Shown here in pieces: positions 1 to 6,685 of a stretch of DNA of 17,695 nt (position 1 is its first letter; the number at the start of each line of letters is the position of its first letter). This stretch comes from CAG-390 sp045636385. Lineage in GTDB: Bacteria; Bacillota; Clostridia; Oscillospirales; CAG-272. A program made the position numbers and the translations under genes. Under the pieces are notes generated by a model. That model was not told where the DNA came from. It saw only the letters and a list, made by a program, of their open reading frames with translations, and did no database searches. Where the stretch lies: NCBI GenBank assembly GCA_045636385.1, contig JAZTXK010000074.1, positions 1 through 17,695 of the forward strand, written 5' to 3'.

Positions 1-718
1 CTTCCCCGGCGACGATACTCCTATCGTTCGCGGATCCGCTCGTGAGGCTCTTGAGTCTGCTAACACTGACATCAACTCTCCCGAGTACGCTCCTATCCTT
101 GAGCTCATGAACGAAGTTGACGCTTTCATTCCTACTCCTGAGCGTCAGGCAGACCTCGACTTCCTTATGCCTGTCGAGGATGTATTCTCGATCTCCGGCC
201 GTGGTACCGTTGCTACCGGTCGTGTAGAGCGTGGTACTGTTAAGGTTGGTGACGTTGTTGAAATCGTTGGTCTTTCTGACGAGAGCAAGAACACCACCGT
301 TACCGGAGTTGAGATGTTCCACAAGCTTCTTCCTCAGGCAGAGGCTGGTGACAACATCGGAGCTCTTCTCCGTGGTGTTGCTAAGGACGAGATCGAGCGT
401 GGACAGGTCCTCTGCAAGCCCGGATCCGTTAAGCCCCACACCAAGTTCAAGGGCCAGGTTTACGTTCTTACCGAGAAGGAAGGCGGCCGTAAGAAGCCCT
501 TCGTAACCGGTTACAGACCCCAGTTCTACTTCAGAACTACCGACGTTACCGGTACCATCGAGCTTCCCGCTGACGTTGAGATGTGCCGTCCCGGCGACAA
601 CGTAACCTTCAGCGTTGAGCTCATCACTCCTATCGCATGCGAGCTCGGTCTCCGTTTCGCTATCCGTGAGGGTGGTAGAACCGTTGGTTCCGGTGTCGTA
701 TCCGAGATCGTTGAGTAA
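1..718 (+). CDS. tuf: Elongation factor Tu, 3' part (5' end outside window)
   Basis: This is the C-terminal 238 residues of EF-Tu, the GTPase that delivers aminoacyl-tRNA to the ribosome. The full protein is normally about 395-400 residues, so roughly the first 160, including the P-loop, lie before the window. The reading frame is open from base 2. It begins in the end of the G domain (FPGDDTPIVRGSA), then runs through domain II (GRGTVATGRVERG, near window residues 63-75) and domain III (KPFVTGYRPQFYFRTTDVTG), and ends in GSGVVSEIVE with a TAA stop. The first ATG in the window, at 107, is internal and not a start. Codon use is strongly biased, as expected for a highly expressed gene. Identification is certain; whether the genome has a second tuf copy cannot be seen here. 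Confidence 0.98.
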   Translation, partial: FPGDDTPIVRGSAREALESANTDINSPEYAPILELMNEVDAFIPTPERQADLDFLMPVEDVFSISGRGTVATGRVERGTVKVGDVVEIVGLSDESKNTTVTGVEMFHKLLPQAEAGDNIGALLRGVAKDEIERGQVLCKPGSVKPHTKFKGQVYVLTEKEGGRKKPFVTGYRPQFYFRTTDVTGTIELPADVEMCRPGDNVTFSVELITPIACELGLRFAIREGGRTVGSGVVSEIVE

Positions 719-750
719 TTATTAATCTAACTTAATAATTCGATTTATAA

Positions 751-784
751 AAAGATCGGATGCACTCCGGTGCATCCGATCTTT
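751..784 (+). terminator. Hairpin behind tuf, probable terminator
   Basis: A perfect 15-bp inverted repeat, AAAGATCGGATGCAC with GTGCATCCGATCTTT, encloses a 4-base loop, TCCG, 32 bases after the tuf stop. The run of A on the left arm and T on the right arm is part of the stem, and there is no long free U tract after it. It therefore looks like a compact, possibly bidirectional terminator. Some read-through into the FMN riboswitch is possible. Confidence 0.7.
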
Positions 785-802
785 GCATAGAATAAAATAA
801 TA

Positions 803-922
803 ATATCTTTGGGGACGGTGAAATTCCGTACCGACGGTATAGTCCGTGAACGCTGTGCTGAGCATGGCGCCGACAGGGTGAAATTCCCTGACCGACAGTA
901 AAGTCTGGATGGGAGAAGATAT
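803..922 (+). ncRNA. FMN riboswitch (RFN element) aptamer
   Basis: The conserved RFN landmarks are present in order: GGGGACGGTGAAATTCC, ACCGACGGT with AGTCCGTGAA, then GCCGACAGGGTGAAATTCC, ACCGACAGTAAAGTC and TGGATGGGAGAAG. The closing P1 helix can be read as ATATCTT (803-809) pairing with AAGATAT (916-922). This family binds flavin mononucleotide and reduces expression of riboflavin synthesis or uptake genes when FMN is plentiful. Its position directly before ribU agrees with that. I found no convincing promoter between the tuf hairpin and the aptamer, so transcription may start within the AT-rich stretch at 785-802 or read through from tuf. Confidence 0.97.
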
Positions 923-981
923 CTCGGCATATTGTGCTATCATACCTTCTCTCCATTAAATTAATGGAGGATTTTTTTATG
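913..981 (+). promoter_or_regulatory. FMN riboswitch expression platform over the ribU start
   Basis: Two exclusive pairings are visible. In one, CTCCATTA (951-958) pairs with TAATGGAG (962-969). This buries the Shine-Dalgarno site GGAGG (966-970) and is followed by seven T (972-978), so it could block ribosomes and may also end transcription. In the other, GAGAAGATAT (913-922), which includes the 3' strand of P1, pairs with ATACCTTCTC (942-951) with one A-C mismatch, removing the 5' edge of the blocking hairpin. FMN binding stabilises P1 and so should favour the blocking hairpin. The pairings are read by eye; the switching logic is inferred. Confidence 0.75.
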
Positions 982-1665
982 CAAAGAAAAGACAGATTCG
1001 GCATACGTAAAATGTGCTTGCTTGCAATTTTTACCGCGCTTGCTTATGCCGTTACGTTTACTTTCAGAATTAACGTATCATTTCTAACCTTTGATGCCAA
1101 GGATGCTATCGTCGGCATTGCCGCAATGATCTTTGGCCCCGCTTCGGGTGTCATTATTTCCGTGCTTGTTGCCACCATTGAACAGATCACAGTTGGCGAC
1201 ACGGGATTTTGGGGTTGGCTTATGGATATTGCATCGACAGCGACCTTTTCGTTCGTTGCAGGATACATATATTCCAAACGCAGAAATATTGCCGGAGTTG
1301 CGATTTCGCTCTCCTCCGCAGTTGTTGCAACGGTAACTGTAATGATGCTTTGCAACCTGCTCATTACACCCATCTACATGAAGGTAGAATTACAACAAGT
1401 GATCGATCTTCTTCCGACACTTCTTCTGCCTTTCAATCTTACTAAAGCAGTACTCAATGCGGGCGTAGTGCTCGCTCTCTATAAACCTCTGATAACCGCG
1501 CTTCGAGCCGCAAAGCTTCTTCCGAGATCCGAAAAGTCGGAAAACGGCGCAAAGCAGTCTTTCTGGAGCATCCGTTCGCTTGTGTTTATACTTATCGCGA
1601 TAGTGCTTATTTCCGCTTCGATCATTTACATGATCTTCGGACTCGAAGGACATTTCGGAGAATAA
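979..1665 (+). CDS. ribU: ECF-type riboflavin transporter substrate-binding subunit RibU
   Basis: This predicted 228-residue integral membrane protein is the S component that captures riboflavin for an energy-coupling factor transporter. I identify it from the FMN riboswitch in front and from RibU/ECF S-component features: a basic N-terminus, then hydrophobic segments including CLLAIFTALAYAVTFTFRI, the segment FDAKDAIVGIAAMIFGPASG, and a helix with ATIEQITVGDTGFWGW. About six membrane segments can be counted. An additional C-terminal hydrophobic stretch near residues 200-222 follows a charged linker, making the protein somewhat longer than many RibU proteins. The start is ATG 979, eight bases after GGAGG; an in-frame ATG at 964 lies inside that site and one at 934 lies in the riboswitch platform. 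The ATPase and T subunits are not nearby, as expected when the energising module is shared. Confidence 0.92.
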   Translation: MQRKDRFGIRKMCLLAIFTALAYAVTFTFRINVSFLTFDAKDAIVGIAAMIFGPASGVIISVLVATIEQITVGDTGFWGWLMDIASTATFSFVAGYIYSKRRNIAGVAISLSSAVVATVTVMMLCNLLITPIYMKVELQQVIDLLPTLLLPFNLTKAVLNAGVVLALYKPLITALRAAKLLPRSEKSENGAKQSFWSIRSLVFILIAIVLISASIIYMIFGLEGHFGE

Positions 1666-1670
1666 ATTTC

Positions 1671-1703
1671 AAAACAGACCGACTTGTTCGGTCTGTTTTG
1701 TTT
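1671..1703 (+). terminator. Rho-independent terminator after ribU
   Basis: A 12-bp perfect stem, AAAACAGACCGA with TCGGTCTGTTTT, has a 5-base loop (CTTGT) and is followed by GTTT. It lies six bases after the ribU stop. The A-rich left foot and T-rich right foot fit a terminator, and it separates ribU from the next promoter. Confidence 0.88.
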
Positions 1704-1714
1704 ACAAGTTAATG

Positions 1715-1743
1715 TTGATTTTTTCTTTGAGTTGATGTATAAT
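1715..1743 (+). promoter_or_regulatory. Sigma-A type promoter for the DUF368 gene
   Basis: TTGATT (1715-1720) and TATAAT (1738-1743) are separated by 17 bases, close to the sigma-A consensus. Transcription would begin near 1750, leaving a leader of about 20 bases before the ATG at 1772. It follows directly after the ribU terminator. Confidence 0.82.
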
Positions 1744-1771
1744 AATGTCATCAATTAAAGGAAGCTTAAAA

Positions 1772-2614
1772 ATGAAAAAGAATTTTATACTTAAAGCGAT
1801 ACTTTGGATCGTTCAGGGCTTCATTGTCGGTCTTGGCGCAATTCTTCCGGGTGTCAGCGGTGGAACTCTTTGCTATGCGTTTGGAATTTACGACCAACTT
1901 CTTGAGGTTCTGTCAAATCCCTTTAAGGGTATCAAAAAGCATTGGAAGATGCTCGTTTTTGTTGGAATCGGCGGCGGACTTGGTTTCGTAGGCTTTGCGG
2001 GAATAACCGAACAGCTTCTCAAATGGAATGAAGCCGTAGTGCTTTGCGTTTTTGTCGGTCTTATCGCGGGAACGCTTCCCGAGCTCTGGCGCGAAGCGGG
2101 AAAAGAGGAGAGAAATAAATTCTCCATTCTTTCCCTTGTAATCAGCTTCATTGCTATTTCCGCAGTATTCTACCTCTTCAAAAGCGTTCTTCAGCTGACC
2201 ATCGAGCCGAATTTCGTCGGTTGGCTCATCTGCGGTCTGCTGTGGGGACTCAGCTTTATCGTTCCCGGCTTCAGCTCGTCGACGCTGTTGCTTTTCTTCG
2301 GTATCTACGAACAGATGTCGCACGGTATCTCGCACCTTGATTTCGGAGTTCTCATTCCTCTCGGATGTGCAATGCTTGCAACCCTATTGCTTTTCTCGAA
2401 GCTGATGAAGTTCGTGTTTGATAAGTATCACTCGATCGTGTCGCACGCTGTTATGGGCTTTGTAGTGGCTACAACGCTGATGATTCTCCCCTCGTTCAAC
2501 ACTACCGTTGGCAATATCTGCATTTATCTCGTCTGCATCGTTTGCGGTGCGGTAGCATCCTTTGGCTTCAATATTCTTTGCGATAAGATAAGATCGAAGG
2601 CTGACGGCGAATAA
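1772..2614 (+). CDS. popT: DUF368 membrane protein, PopT-type polyprenyl-phosphate transporter
   Basis: This 280-residue polytopic membrane protein belongs to the DUF368 family. Members named PopT have been shown in other bacteria to move undecaprenyl phosphate, the lipid carrier for peptidoglycan and wall polymers, back across the membrane. The family signature appears twice as an internal repeat: GAILPGVSGGT at residues 22-32 followed by FGIYDQLLE, and VPGFSSSTLLLFFGIYEQM from residue 164. This inverted-repeat-like design is typical of the family. Roughly eight hydrophobic segments are visible. The start is ATG 1772, behind AAAGGAAG; an in-frame ATG at 1745 lies upstream of the expected transcript start and is rejected. 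No terminator hairpin is visible behind the gene, so some transcripts may enter the SAM riboswitch. The family call is firm; the transport role is taken from the family. Confidence 0.88.
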   Translation: MKKNFILKAILWIVQGFIVGLGAILPGVSGGTLCYAFGIYDQLLEVLSNPFKGIKKHWKMLVFVGIGGGLGFVGFAGITEQLLKWNEAVVLCVFVGLIAGTLPELWREAGKEERNKFSILSLVISFIAISAVFYLFKSVLQLTIEPNFVGWLICGLLWGLSFIVPGFSSSTLLLFFGIYEQMSHGISHLDFGVLIPLGCAMLATLLLFSKLMKFVFDKYHSIVSHAVMGFVVATTLMILPSFNTTVGNICIYLVCIVCGAVASFGFNILCDKIRSKADGE

Positions 2615-2629
2615 ATTTTCAAAAAACTA

Positions 2630-2658
2630 TTGACATTTAATGTCGAACGTGATATAAT
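2630..2658 (+). promoter_or_regulatory. Consensus sigma-A promoter for metK
   Basis: TTGACA (2630-2635), a 17-base spacer and TATAAT (2653-2658) match the consensus exactly. Transcription should begin near 2665, about 20 bases before the SAM aptamer. An inverted repeat, GACATT-T-AATGTC (2632-2644), covers most of the -35 element and could be an operator, though it may be chance. Confidence 0.93.
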
Positions 2659-2685
2659 ATATTGCTTAATAAATCAGAATAAACG

Positions 2686-2773
2686 TTTCTTATCAAGAGC
2701 AACCGAGGGACAGGCCCTATGACGTTGCAGCAACCTACTGTCGAGCAAGGTGCTAAATCCTGACAGATGAGTT
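2686..2773 (+). ncRNA. SAM-I riboswitch (S-box) aptamer
   Basis: The S-box core is clear: CTTATCAAGAG, then GAGGGACAGGCCCTATGA, GCAGCAACC and AAGGTGCTAAATCC, ending in GATGAG. P1 pairs CTTATC (2689-2694) with GATGAG (2766-2771), with one G-U pair. This class binds S-adenosylmethionine and usually turns transcription off. It sits upstream of the SAM synthetase gene, giving direct product feedback. Confidence 0.97.
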
Positions 2774-2805
2774 TGAGAGGTCTCGTCTGCGCGAGGCCTC
2801 TTTTT
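2764..2805 (+). terminator. SAM-controlled terminator with competing antiterminator
   Basis: The terminator stem is AGAGGTCTCG (2776-2785) with CGAGGCCTCT (2792-2801), ten pairs including one G-U, followed by a T run to 2805. The competing antiterminator pairs CAGATGAG (2764-2771) with CTCGTCTG (2782-2789). It uses the 3' strand of P1 on one side and the left arm and loop of the terminator on the other. SAM binding holds P1 together and so releases the terminator. Confidence 0.92.
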
Positions 2806-2824
2806 ATGAGAAAGGAAAAGAAAA

Positions 2825-4012
2825 ATGGAAAAGAACCGCAGACTTTTTACATCCGAATCGGTTACCGAAGGACATCCCGATAAGATCTGTGATATGATCT
2901 CGGACGCTGTCCTTGACAATCTTCTCGCGCAGGATCCCATGTCTCGCGTAGCTTGCGAGGTTTGCTGCACTACCGGACTTATTGTTGTAATGGGTGAAGT
3001 TACCACCAACGGTTACGCAGATCTTCAGACGATCGCACGTGAGACCGTTCGCAAGATCGGTTACGACCGCGCTAAGTACGGCTTCGACTGCGATAGCTGT
3101 GCAGTTATCTCTTCGCTCCACGGTCAGTCTCCCGACATCGCGCTTGGCGTTGACAAGGCCCTCGAGGCAAAGAACGGCGAGATCGCCGATCAGTACGACA
3201 CCGGCGCGGGCGACCAGGGACTTATGTTCGGCTACGCTTGCAACGAGACACCCGAGCTTATGCCTCTTCCCATCTCCCTTGCACACAAGATGGCAAAGAA
3301 GCTGACCGAGATTCGTAAGAACGGCACTCTCGCATACCTCCGTCCCGACGGAAAAACTCAGGTTACCGTTGAGTACGAGGACGACAAGCCTGTTCGCGTT
3401 GATACCGTTGTCGTATCCTCCCAGCACGATGCGGCTGTAACCCTCGAGCAGATCCGCGCTGATATTCTTGAATACGTAATCAAGCCTACTGTTCCCGCAG
3501 AGCTCTTTGACGAAAACACCAAGATCTACGTAAACCCCACCGGACGCTTTGTAATCGGCGGTCCTATGGGCGACAGCGGACTTACCGGACGTAAGATCAT
3601 TGTTGATACCTACGGCGGATACGCACGTCACGGCGGCGGTGCTTTCTCGGGTAAGGACCCGACCAAGGTTGACCGTTCCGCTTGCTATGCTGCAAGATAC
3701 CTCGCAAAGAACGTAGTTGCCGCAGGTCTTGCAGAGCGTTGCGAGATCCAGGTTGCTTACGCGATCGGCGTAGCACGTCCCGTTTCCGTTCTCGTTGATA
3801 CCTTCGGTACCGCAAAAGTCGACGAGGAGAAGATCGCTGATGCACTTAACCGTCATTTCGACCTCCGTCCCGCTGCAATCATCGAGCGCTTCGGTCTCCG
3901 CAGACCTATCTACTCCCAGCTTGCTGCTTACGGCCACATGGGAAGAGAAGACATCGATGCTCCCTGGGAGCGCCGCGACCTTGCGGAAATTCTCAAGGCA
4001 GAGCTTCTTTAA
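2825..4012 (+). CDS. metK: S-adenosylmethionine synthetase
   Basis: MetK makes SAM from ATP and methionine in the cytosol, the methyl donor used by, among others, the rRNA methyltransferase further along this window. The 395-residue length is normal for the family. Visible landmarks are the N-terminal ESVTEGHPDK with His17, the ATP-binding motif GAGDQGLMFGY at residues 127-137, and the phosphate-binding loop GGGAFSGKDPTKVD from residue 270. The start ATG follows AAAGGA with suitable spacing, and the next in-frame ATG is well inside the conserved N-terminus. The gene has its own promoter and SAM-I riboswitch. The coding sequence is rich in preferred codons, suggesting high expression. No strong terminator follows; the next gene starts 50 bases later behind a hairpin. 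Confidence 0.98.
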   Translation: MEKNRRLFTSESVTEGHPDKICDMISDAVLDNLLAQDPMSRVACEVCCTTGLIVVMGEVTTNGYADLQTIARETVRKIGYDRAKYGFDCDSCAVISSLHGQSPDIALGVDKALEAKNGEIADQYDTGAGDQGLMFGYACNETPELMPLPISLAHKMAKKLTEIRKNGTLAYLRPDGKTQVTVEYEDDKPVRVDTVVVSSQHDAAVTLEQIRADILEYVIKPTVPAELFDENTKIYVNPTGRFVIGGPMGDSGLTGRKIIVDTYGGYARHGGGAFSGKDPTKVDRSACYAARYLAKNVVAAGLAERCEIQVAYAIGVARPVSVLVDTFGTAKVDEEKIADALNRHFDLRPAAIIERFGLRRPIYSQLAAYGHMGREDIDAPWERRDLAEILKAELL

Positions 4013-4018
4013 TCACAT

Positions 4019-4065
4019 CATATCCGCACCCTGCGTATAATGAAATTGTATGGGGGTGCGGTATG
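4019..4065 (+). promoter_or_regulatory. Hairpin enclosing the start codon of the small membrane protein
   Basis: CATATCCGCACCC (4019-4031) pairs with GGGTGCGGTATG (4054-4065), twelve pairs with one bulged T. The right arm contains part of the G-rich ribosome binding region and the ATG of the next gene. There is no U tract, so it is a poor terminator and would instead be expected to limit translation start. A TATAAT (4036-4041) lies in the loop but has no matching -35 at the usual distance. Confidence 0.5.
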
Positions 4066-4377
4066 TTGATTTTGGATATAATCGTTTCGGGATTTGCGGC
4101 CTTTGGAGTTTTCTGCGCGGCAAAATTTATGGCTGACGGATTTATAACTCCTCGCTCGGCGCGCCCGAGACCGTCCGTGCATCTCACGGGCAACGAAGCT
4201 CCGCGCGAGATCAAGGAGCTTTGCGAAAACGCAAAAAAAGCAATTATCTGCAATCGAGGCGAGGTCGTTCTGATCTTTCCCGAGAAGAATGATTATTCGG
4301 AAGAGATCAAAGCGCTCGGACTTACCGACGTGCGGATAGTTTACGAAAAAACGGAAGGAAAGGCAAATGAACAATAA
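4063..4377 (+). CDS. Small membrane-anchored protein of unknown function
   Basis: I do not recognise this 104-residue protein. It starts with one hydrophobic segment (LILDIIVSGFAAFGVFCAAKFMA, residues 2-24), most likely a membrane anchor or uncleaved signal. A basic proline-containing linker (TPRSARPRPSVHL) follows, then a small alpha/beta-like region of about 60 residues, with KKAIICNRGEVVLIFP and LGLTDVRIVYE as likely strands. The ATG is preceded by a G-rich stretch (GGGGGTG) that serves as ribosome binding site but is caught in a hairpin. The last 11 bases overlap the start of recD2, so the two are probably translationally coupled. The ORF is supported by good coding character, a fitting position in the operon and the absence of a better frame. 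Confidence 0.75.
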   Translation: MLILDIIVSGFAAFGVFCAAKFMADGFITPRSARPRPSVHLTGNEAPREIKELCENAKKAIICNRGEVVLIFPEKNDYSEEIKALGLTDVRIVYEKTEGKANEQ

Positions 4378-6685
4378 TAACGGATACGGCGCGGGCGGCT
4401 TTGATGCTTTTGTTGACGGCCTTTCCCTTGGGGGCGGTCGTAAAAACGAAGCTCCCGCCGCGCCGCAAAATCAGATCAGAGGAACAGTCGAGGGCATACT
4501 CTACCGCAACGAGGATAACGGTTACATAGTGGCAACGGTCATTACCGACGAGGACGAGCTCGTCAATATCGTTGGAATCTTGCCCGGAGTTGAGGAGGGC
4601 GACCGCATCACCGCCACCGGAAAATGGGAGAATAACGCGCGATACGGAAAGCAGTACCGCGTTCTCGATTATATCACCGAGCTTCCGACCGAAACCGATG
4701 ATCTTGAACGTTATCTTTCATCGGGCGTGATAAAGGGCATCCGCGCGAAGACGGCGCGAAAGATAGTCGAGGAATTTGGTGCGGATACGATCGAAGTTAT
4801 CGAAAATCACCCCGATTGGCTCGCGCGTCTTCCGGGTATTACACCGAAGCGCGCGCTTGAAATTTCCGAGGAGTTCAAGTCGAAGAACGATATCCGCGCG
4901 ACCGTGACCTTTTTCCGCGAGTATTTCGGTCCCGCGACCACGATGAAGATATATAACTGCTTCGGAAAGCATTCGGTCAGTATCGCAAAGGACAATCCGT
5001 ACAGACTTTGCGAGGAGGTGCGCGGCATCGGTTTTGATAAAGCAGATGCTATGGCACAAAGGCTCGGTCTTGCACGCGATTCGCAGGAAAGAATCGGCGC
5101 GGGGATCGTTTACATATTGTCTTTTAATGCCGCGCAGAACGGACATACCTGTCTGCCTCGCGAAAAGCTCGCAGAAGCCGCCGCAAGCCTTCTGGGTGTT
5201 TCCGCCGAAGCTGTTTCCGCCGAAATTAACAAGCTTATAACGAAGGGCAGACTCTTTTCCGAAACGGTTGGTACAGATACATATATATATGAATCTCAGC
5301 AGTATAAAAACGAACGCTATATAGCCGAAAAGCTCTGGCGTCTCAAATGCGGTTCAGCCCCCCTCGATTTCAAGGATATCGAGGCTTTTGTTCGCAAGGA
5401 GGAAGCACAGAACCGAATAGAGTACGCCGACGAGCAGAAAAAGGCGATCTTCAATGCTATGACGAGCGGCGTGCTCGTTCTCACGGGAGGTCCCGGAACG
5501 GGAAAAACGACCGTTGTTACTGCGATAATCAATATTTTTGAATGTCTTGGGCTTGAGGTCGCTCTTGCTGCGCCGACGGGGCGCGCCGCGAAGCGAATGA
5601 CAGAGGCGACGGGCAGAGAAGCCAAGACGGTCCACAGACTTCTCGAGGTCGATTTCGGAGAGGGCGATTCTTCCGCAAAGCGCGATGATAGCGCACCGCT
5701 CGTTTTTCGCCGCGGAGAGAATAATTACCTCGACGAGGATGCAATAATCATAGATGAGGCGTCTATGCTCGATACCGCGCTCACGGCGTCGCTTCTCAAG
5801 GCGATAAGACCCGGTGCGCGTTTGGTCATCATCGGTGACGCAGATCAGCTTCCGTCGGTCGGCGCGGGAAACGTGCTTTGCGACGTCCTCGAGTCGGGCT
5901 CGCTTCCGTCGGTTAAGTTGTCCAAAATATTCAGACAAGCCGAGGAATCCCTTATAGTTACGAACGCACACGCGATCAATCGCGGTGAAATGCCGCGCCT
6001 TGACGTCAAGGACAAGGATTTCTTCTTTATGCCTCGCGCAACCGACGAGCAGATAGCCGCGACCGTGGCGAGCCTTTGCGCAGAGCGTTTGCCCCGCGCG
6101 TACGGCGACCCCGAGGGCATTCAGGTTATTTCCCCTACGCGACGTGGAAATTCGGGCACGGAAAAGCTCAATTCCGTTCTTCAGTCTGCGATAAATCCTG
6201 CAGGACGCGGAAAGAAGGAGTATAAATTCCGCGACGTTATTTTCCGCACGGGCGACCGAGTTATGCAGGTGCGCAACAACTACGAGATCGAATGGACGCG
6301 CTACGGCAAGCTCGGACTCGGCATCTTCAACGGCGACATCGGAAGGATCAAGGACATCAATCAGAGCGAAAAATATCTCGAGATAGATTTCGACGGCAGA
6401 GAGGTGTTCTATGAATTTACCGATCTCGAGGACCTTGAGCCCGCGTATTGCGTGACGGTGCATAAGAGTCAAGGAAGTGAATATCCCACGGTAGTTATTC
6501 CTCTCGGAAGTGTTCCGCCGATGCTATGCACAAGAAACCTGATCTATACTGCGGTCACCCGCGCGCAGAAAAGAGTTATTCTCGTAGGTTTTGAGTCAAC
6601 TATCGAGGCAATGGTCGGCGGATTGCGCTCGGCTTTGCGCTATACGGGACTTTCAAGACGCATTTCGGAGGCTGCCGGAAAATGA
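4367..6685 (+). CDS. recD2: RecD2-type (YrrC) DNA helicase
   Basis: RecD2 is a 5'-3' superfamily 1 DNA helicase found in bacteria without the matching RecBC partners; it acts in DNA repair and replication-fork maintenance. This 772-residue protein has the long N-terminal region typical of RecD2: an OB-like part (IRGTVEGILYRNEDNGYIVATV, shortened here to IRGTVEGILY) and helix-hairpin-helix segments (IKGIRAKTARKIVEEFG, LARLPGITPKRALEI). The helicase core has Walker A GGPGTGKT at residues 374-381, Walker B IIIDEASM with Asp463-Glu464, motif V VHKSQGSEY at 698-706, and motif VI YTAVTRAQKR with Arg732. The first 30 residues are glycine- and asparagine-rich and probably disordered. It overlaps its upstream gene by 11 bases and its downstream gene by the ATGA quartet, pointing to one transcript. 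Confidence 0.96.
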   Translation: MNNNNGYGAGGFDAFVDGLSLGGGRKNEAPAAPQNQIRGTVEGILYRNEDNGYIVATVITDEDELVNIVGILPGVEEGDRITATGKWENNARYGKQYRVLDYITELPTETDDLERYLSSGVIKGIRAKTARKIVEEFGADTIEVIENHPDWLARLPGITPKRALEISEEFKSKNDIRATVTFFREYFGPATTMKIYNCFGKHSVSIAKDNPYRLCEEVRGIGFDKADAMAQRLGLARDSQERIGAGIVYILSFNAAQNGHTCLPREKLAEAAASLLGVSAEAVSAEINKLITKGRLFSETVGTDTYIYESQQYKNERYIAEKLWRLKCGSAPLDFKDIEAFVRKEEAQNRIEYADEQKKAIFNAMTSGVLVLTGGPGTGKTTVVTAIINIFECLGLEVALAAPTGRAAKRMTEATGREAKTVHRLLEVDFGEGDSSAKRDDSAPLVFRRGENNYLDEDAIIIDEASMLDTALTASLLKAIRPGARLVIIGDADQLPSVGAGNVLCDVLESGSLPSVKLSKIFRQAEESLIVTNAHAINRGEMPRLDVKDKDFFFMPRATDEQIAATVASLCAERLPRAYGDPEGIQVISPTRRGNSGTEKLNSVLQSAINPAGRGKKEYKFRDVIFRTGDRVMQVRNNYEIEWTRYGKLGLGIFNGDIGRIKDINQSEKYLEIDFDGREVFYEFTDLEDLEPAYCVTVHKSQGSEYPTVVIPLGSVPPMLCTRNLIYTAVTRAQKRVILVGFESTIEAMVGGLRSALRYTGLSRRISEAAGK

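Noticed and set aside
934..978. Upstream ATG starts for ribU at 934 and 964
   Set aside because: 934 lies in the riboswitch expression platform with no ribosome site; 964 overlaps the Shine-Dalgarno sequence itself.
1745..1771. Upstream ATG start for the DUF368 gene
   Set aside because: It lies only two bases behind the -10 element, before the expected transcript start near 1750.
2804..3937. Long open frame of 377 codons on the minus strand
   Set aside because: It is the mirror of metK; the plus strand has full MetK motifs, a promoter and a riboswitch. The minus translation has no recognisable domain or ribosome site.
4036..4041. TATAAT in the metK to small-protein gap as a promoter
   Set aside because: There is no acceptable -35 hexamer 16-18 bases upstream, and the leader would be only about 15 bases.
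5354..6472. Long open frame of 372 codons on the minus strand
   Set aside because: It lies wholly inside recD2, including the helicase motifs, and its translation is arginine-rich without a domain pattern.
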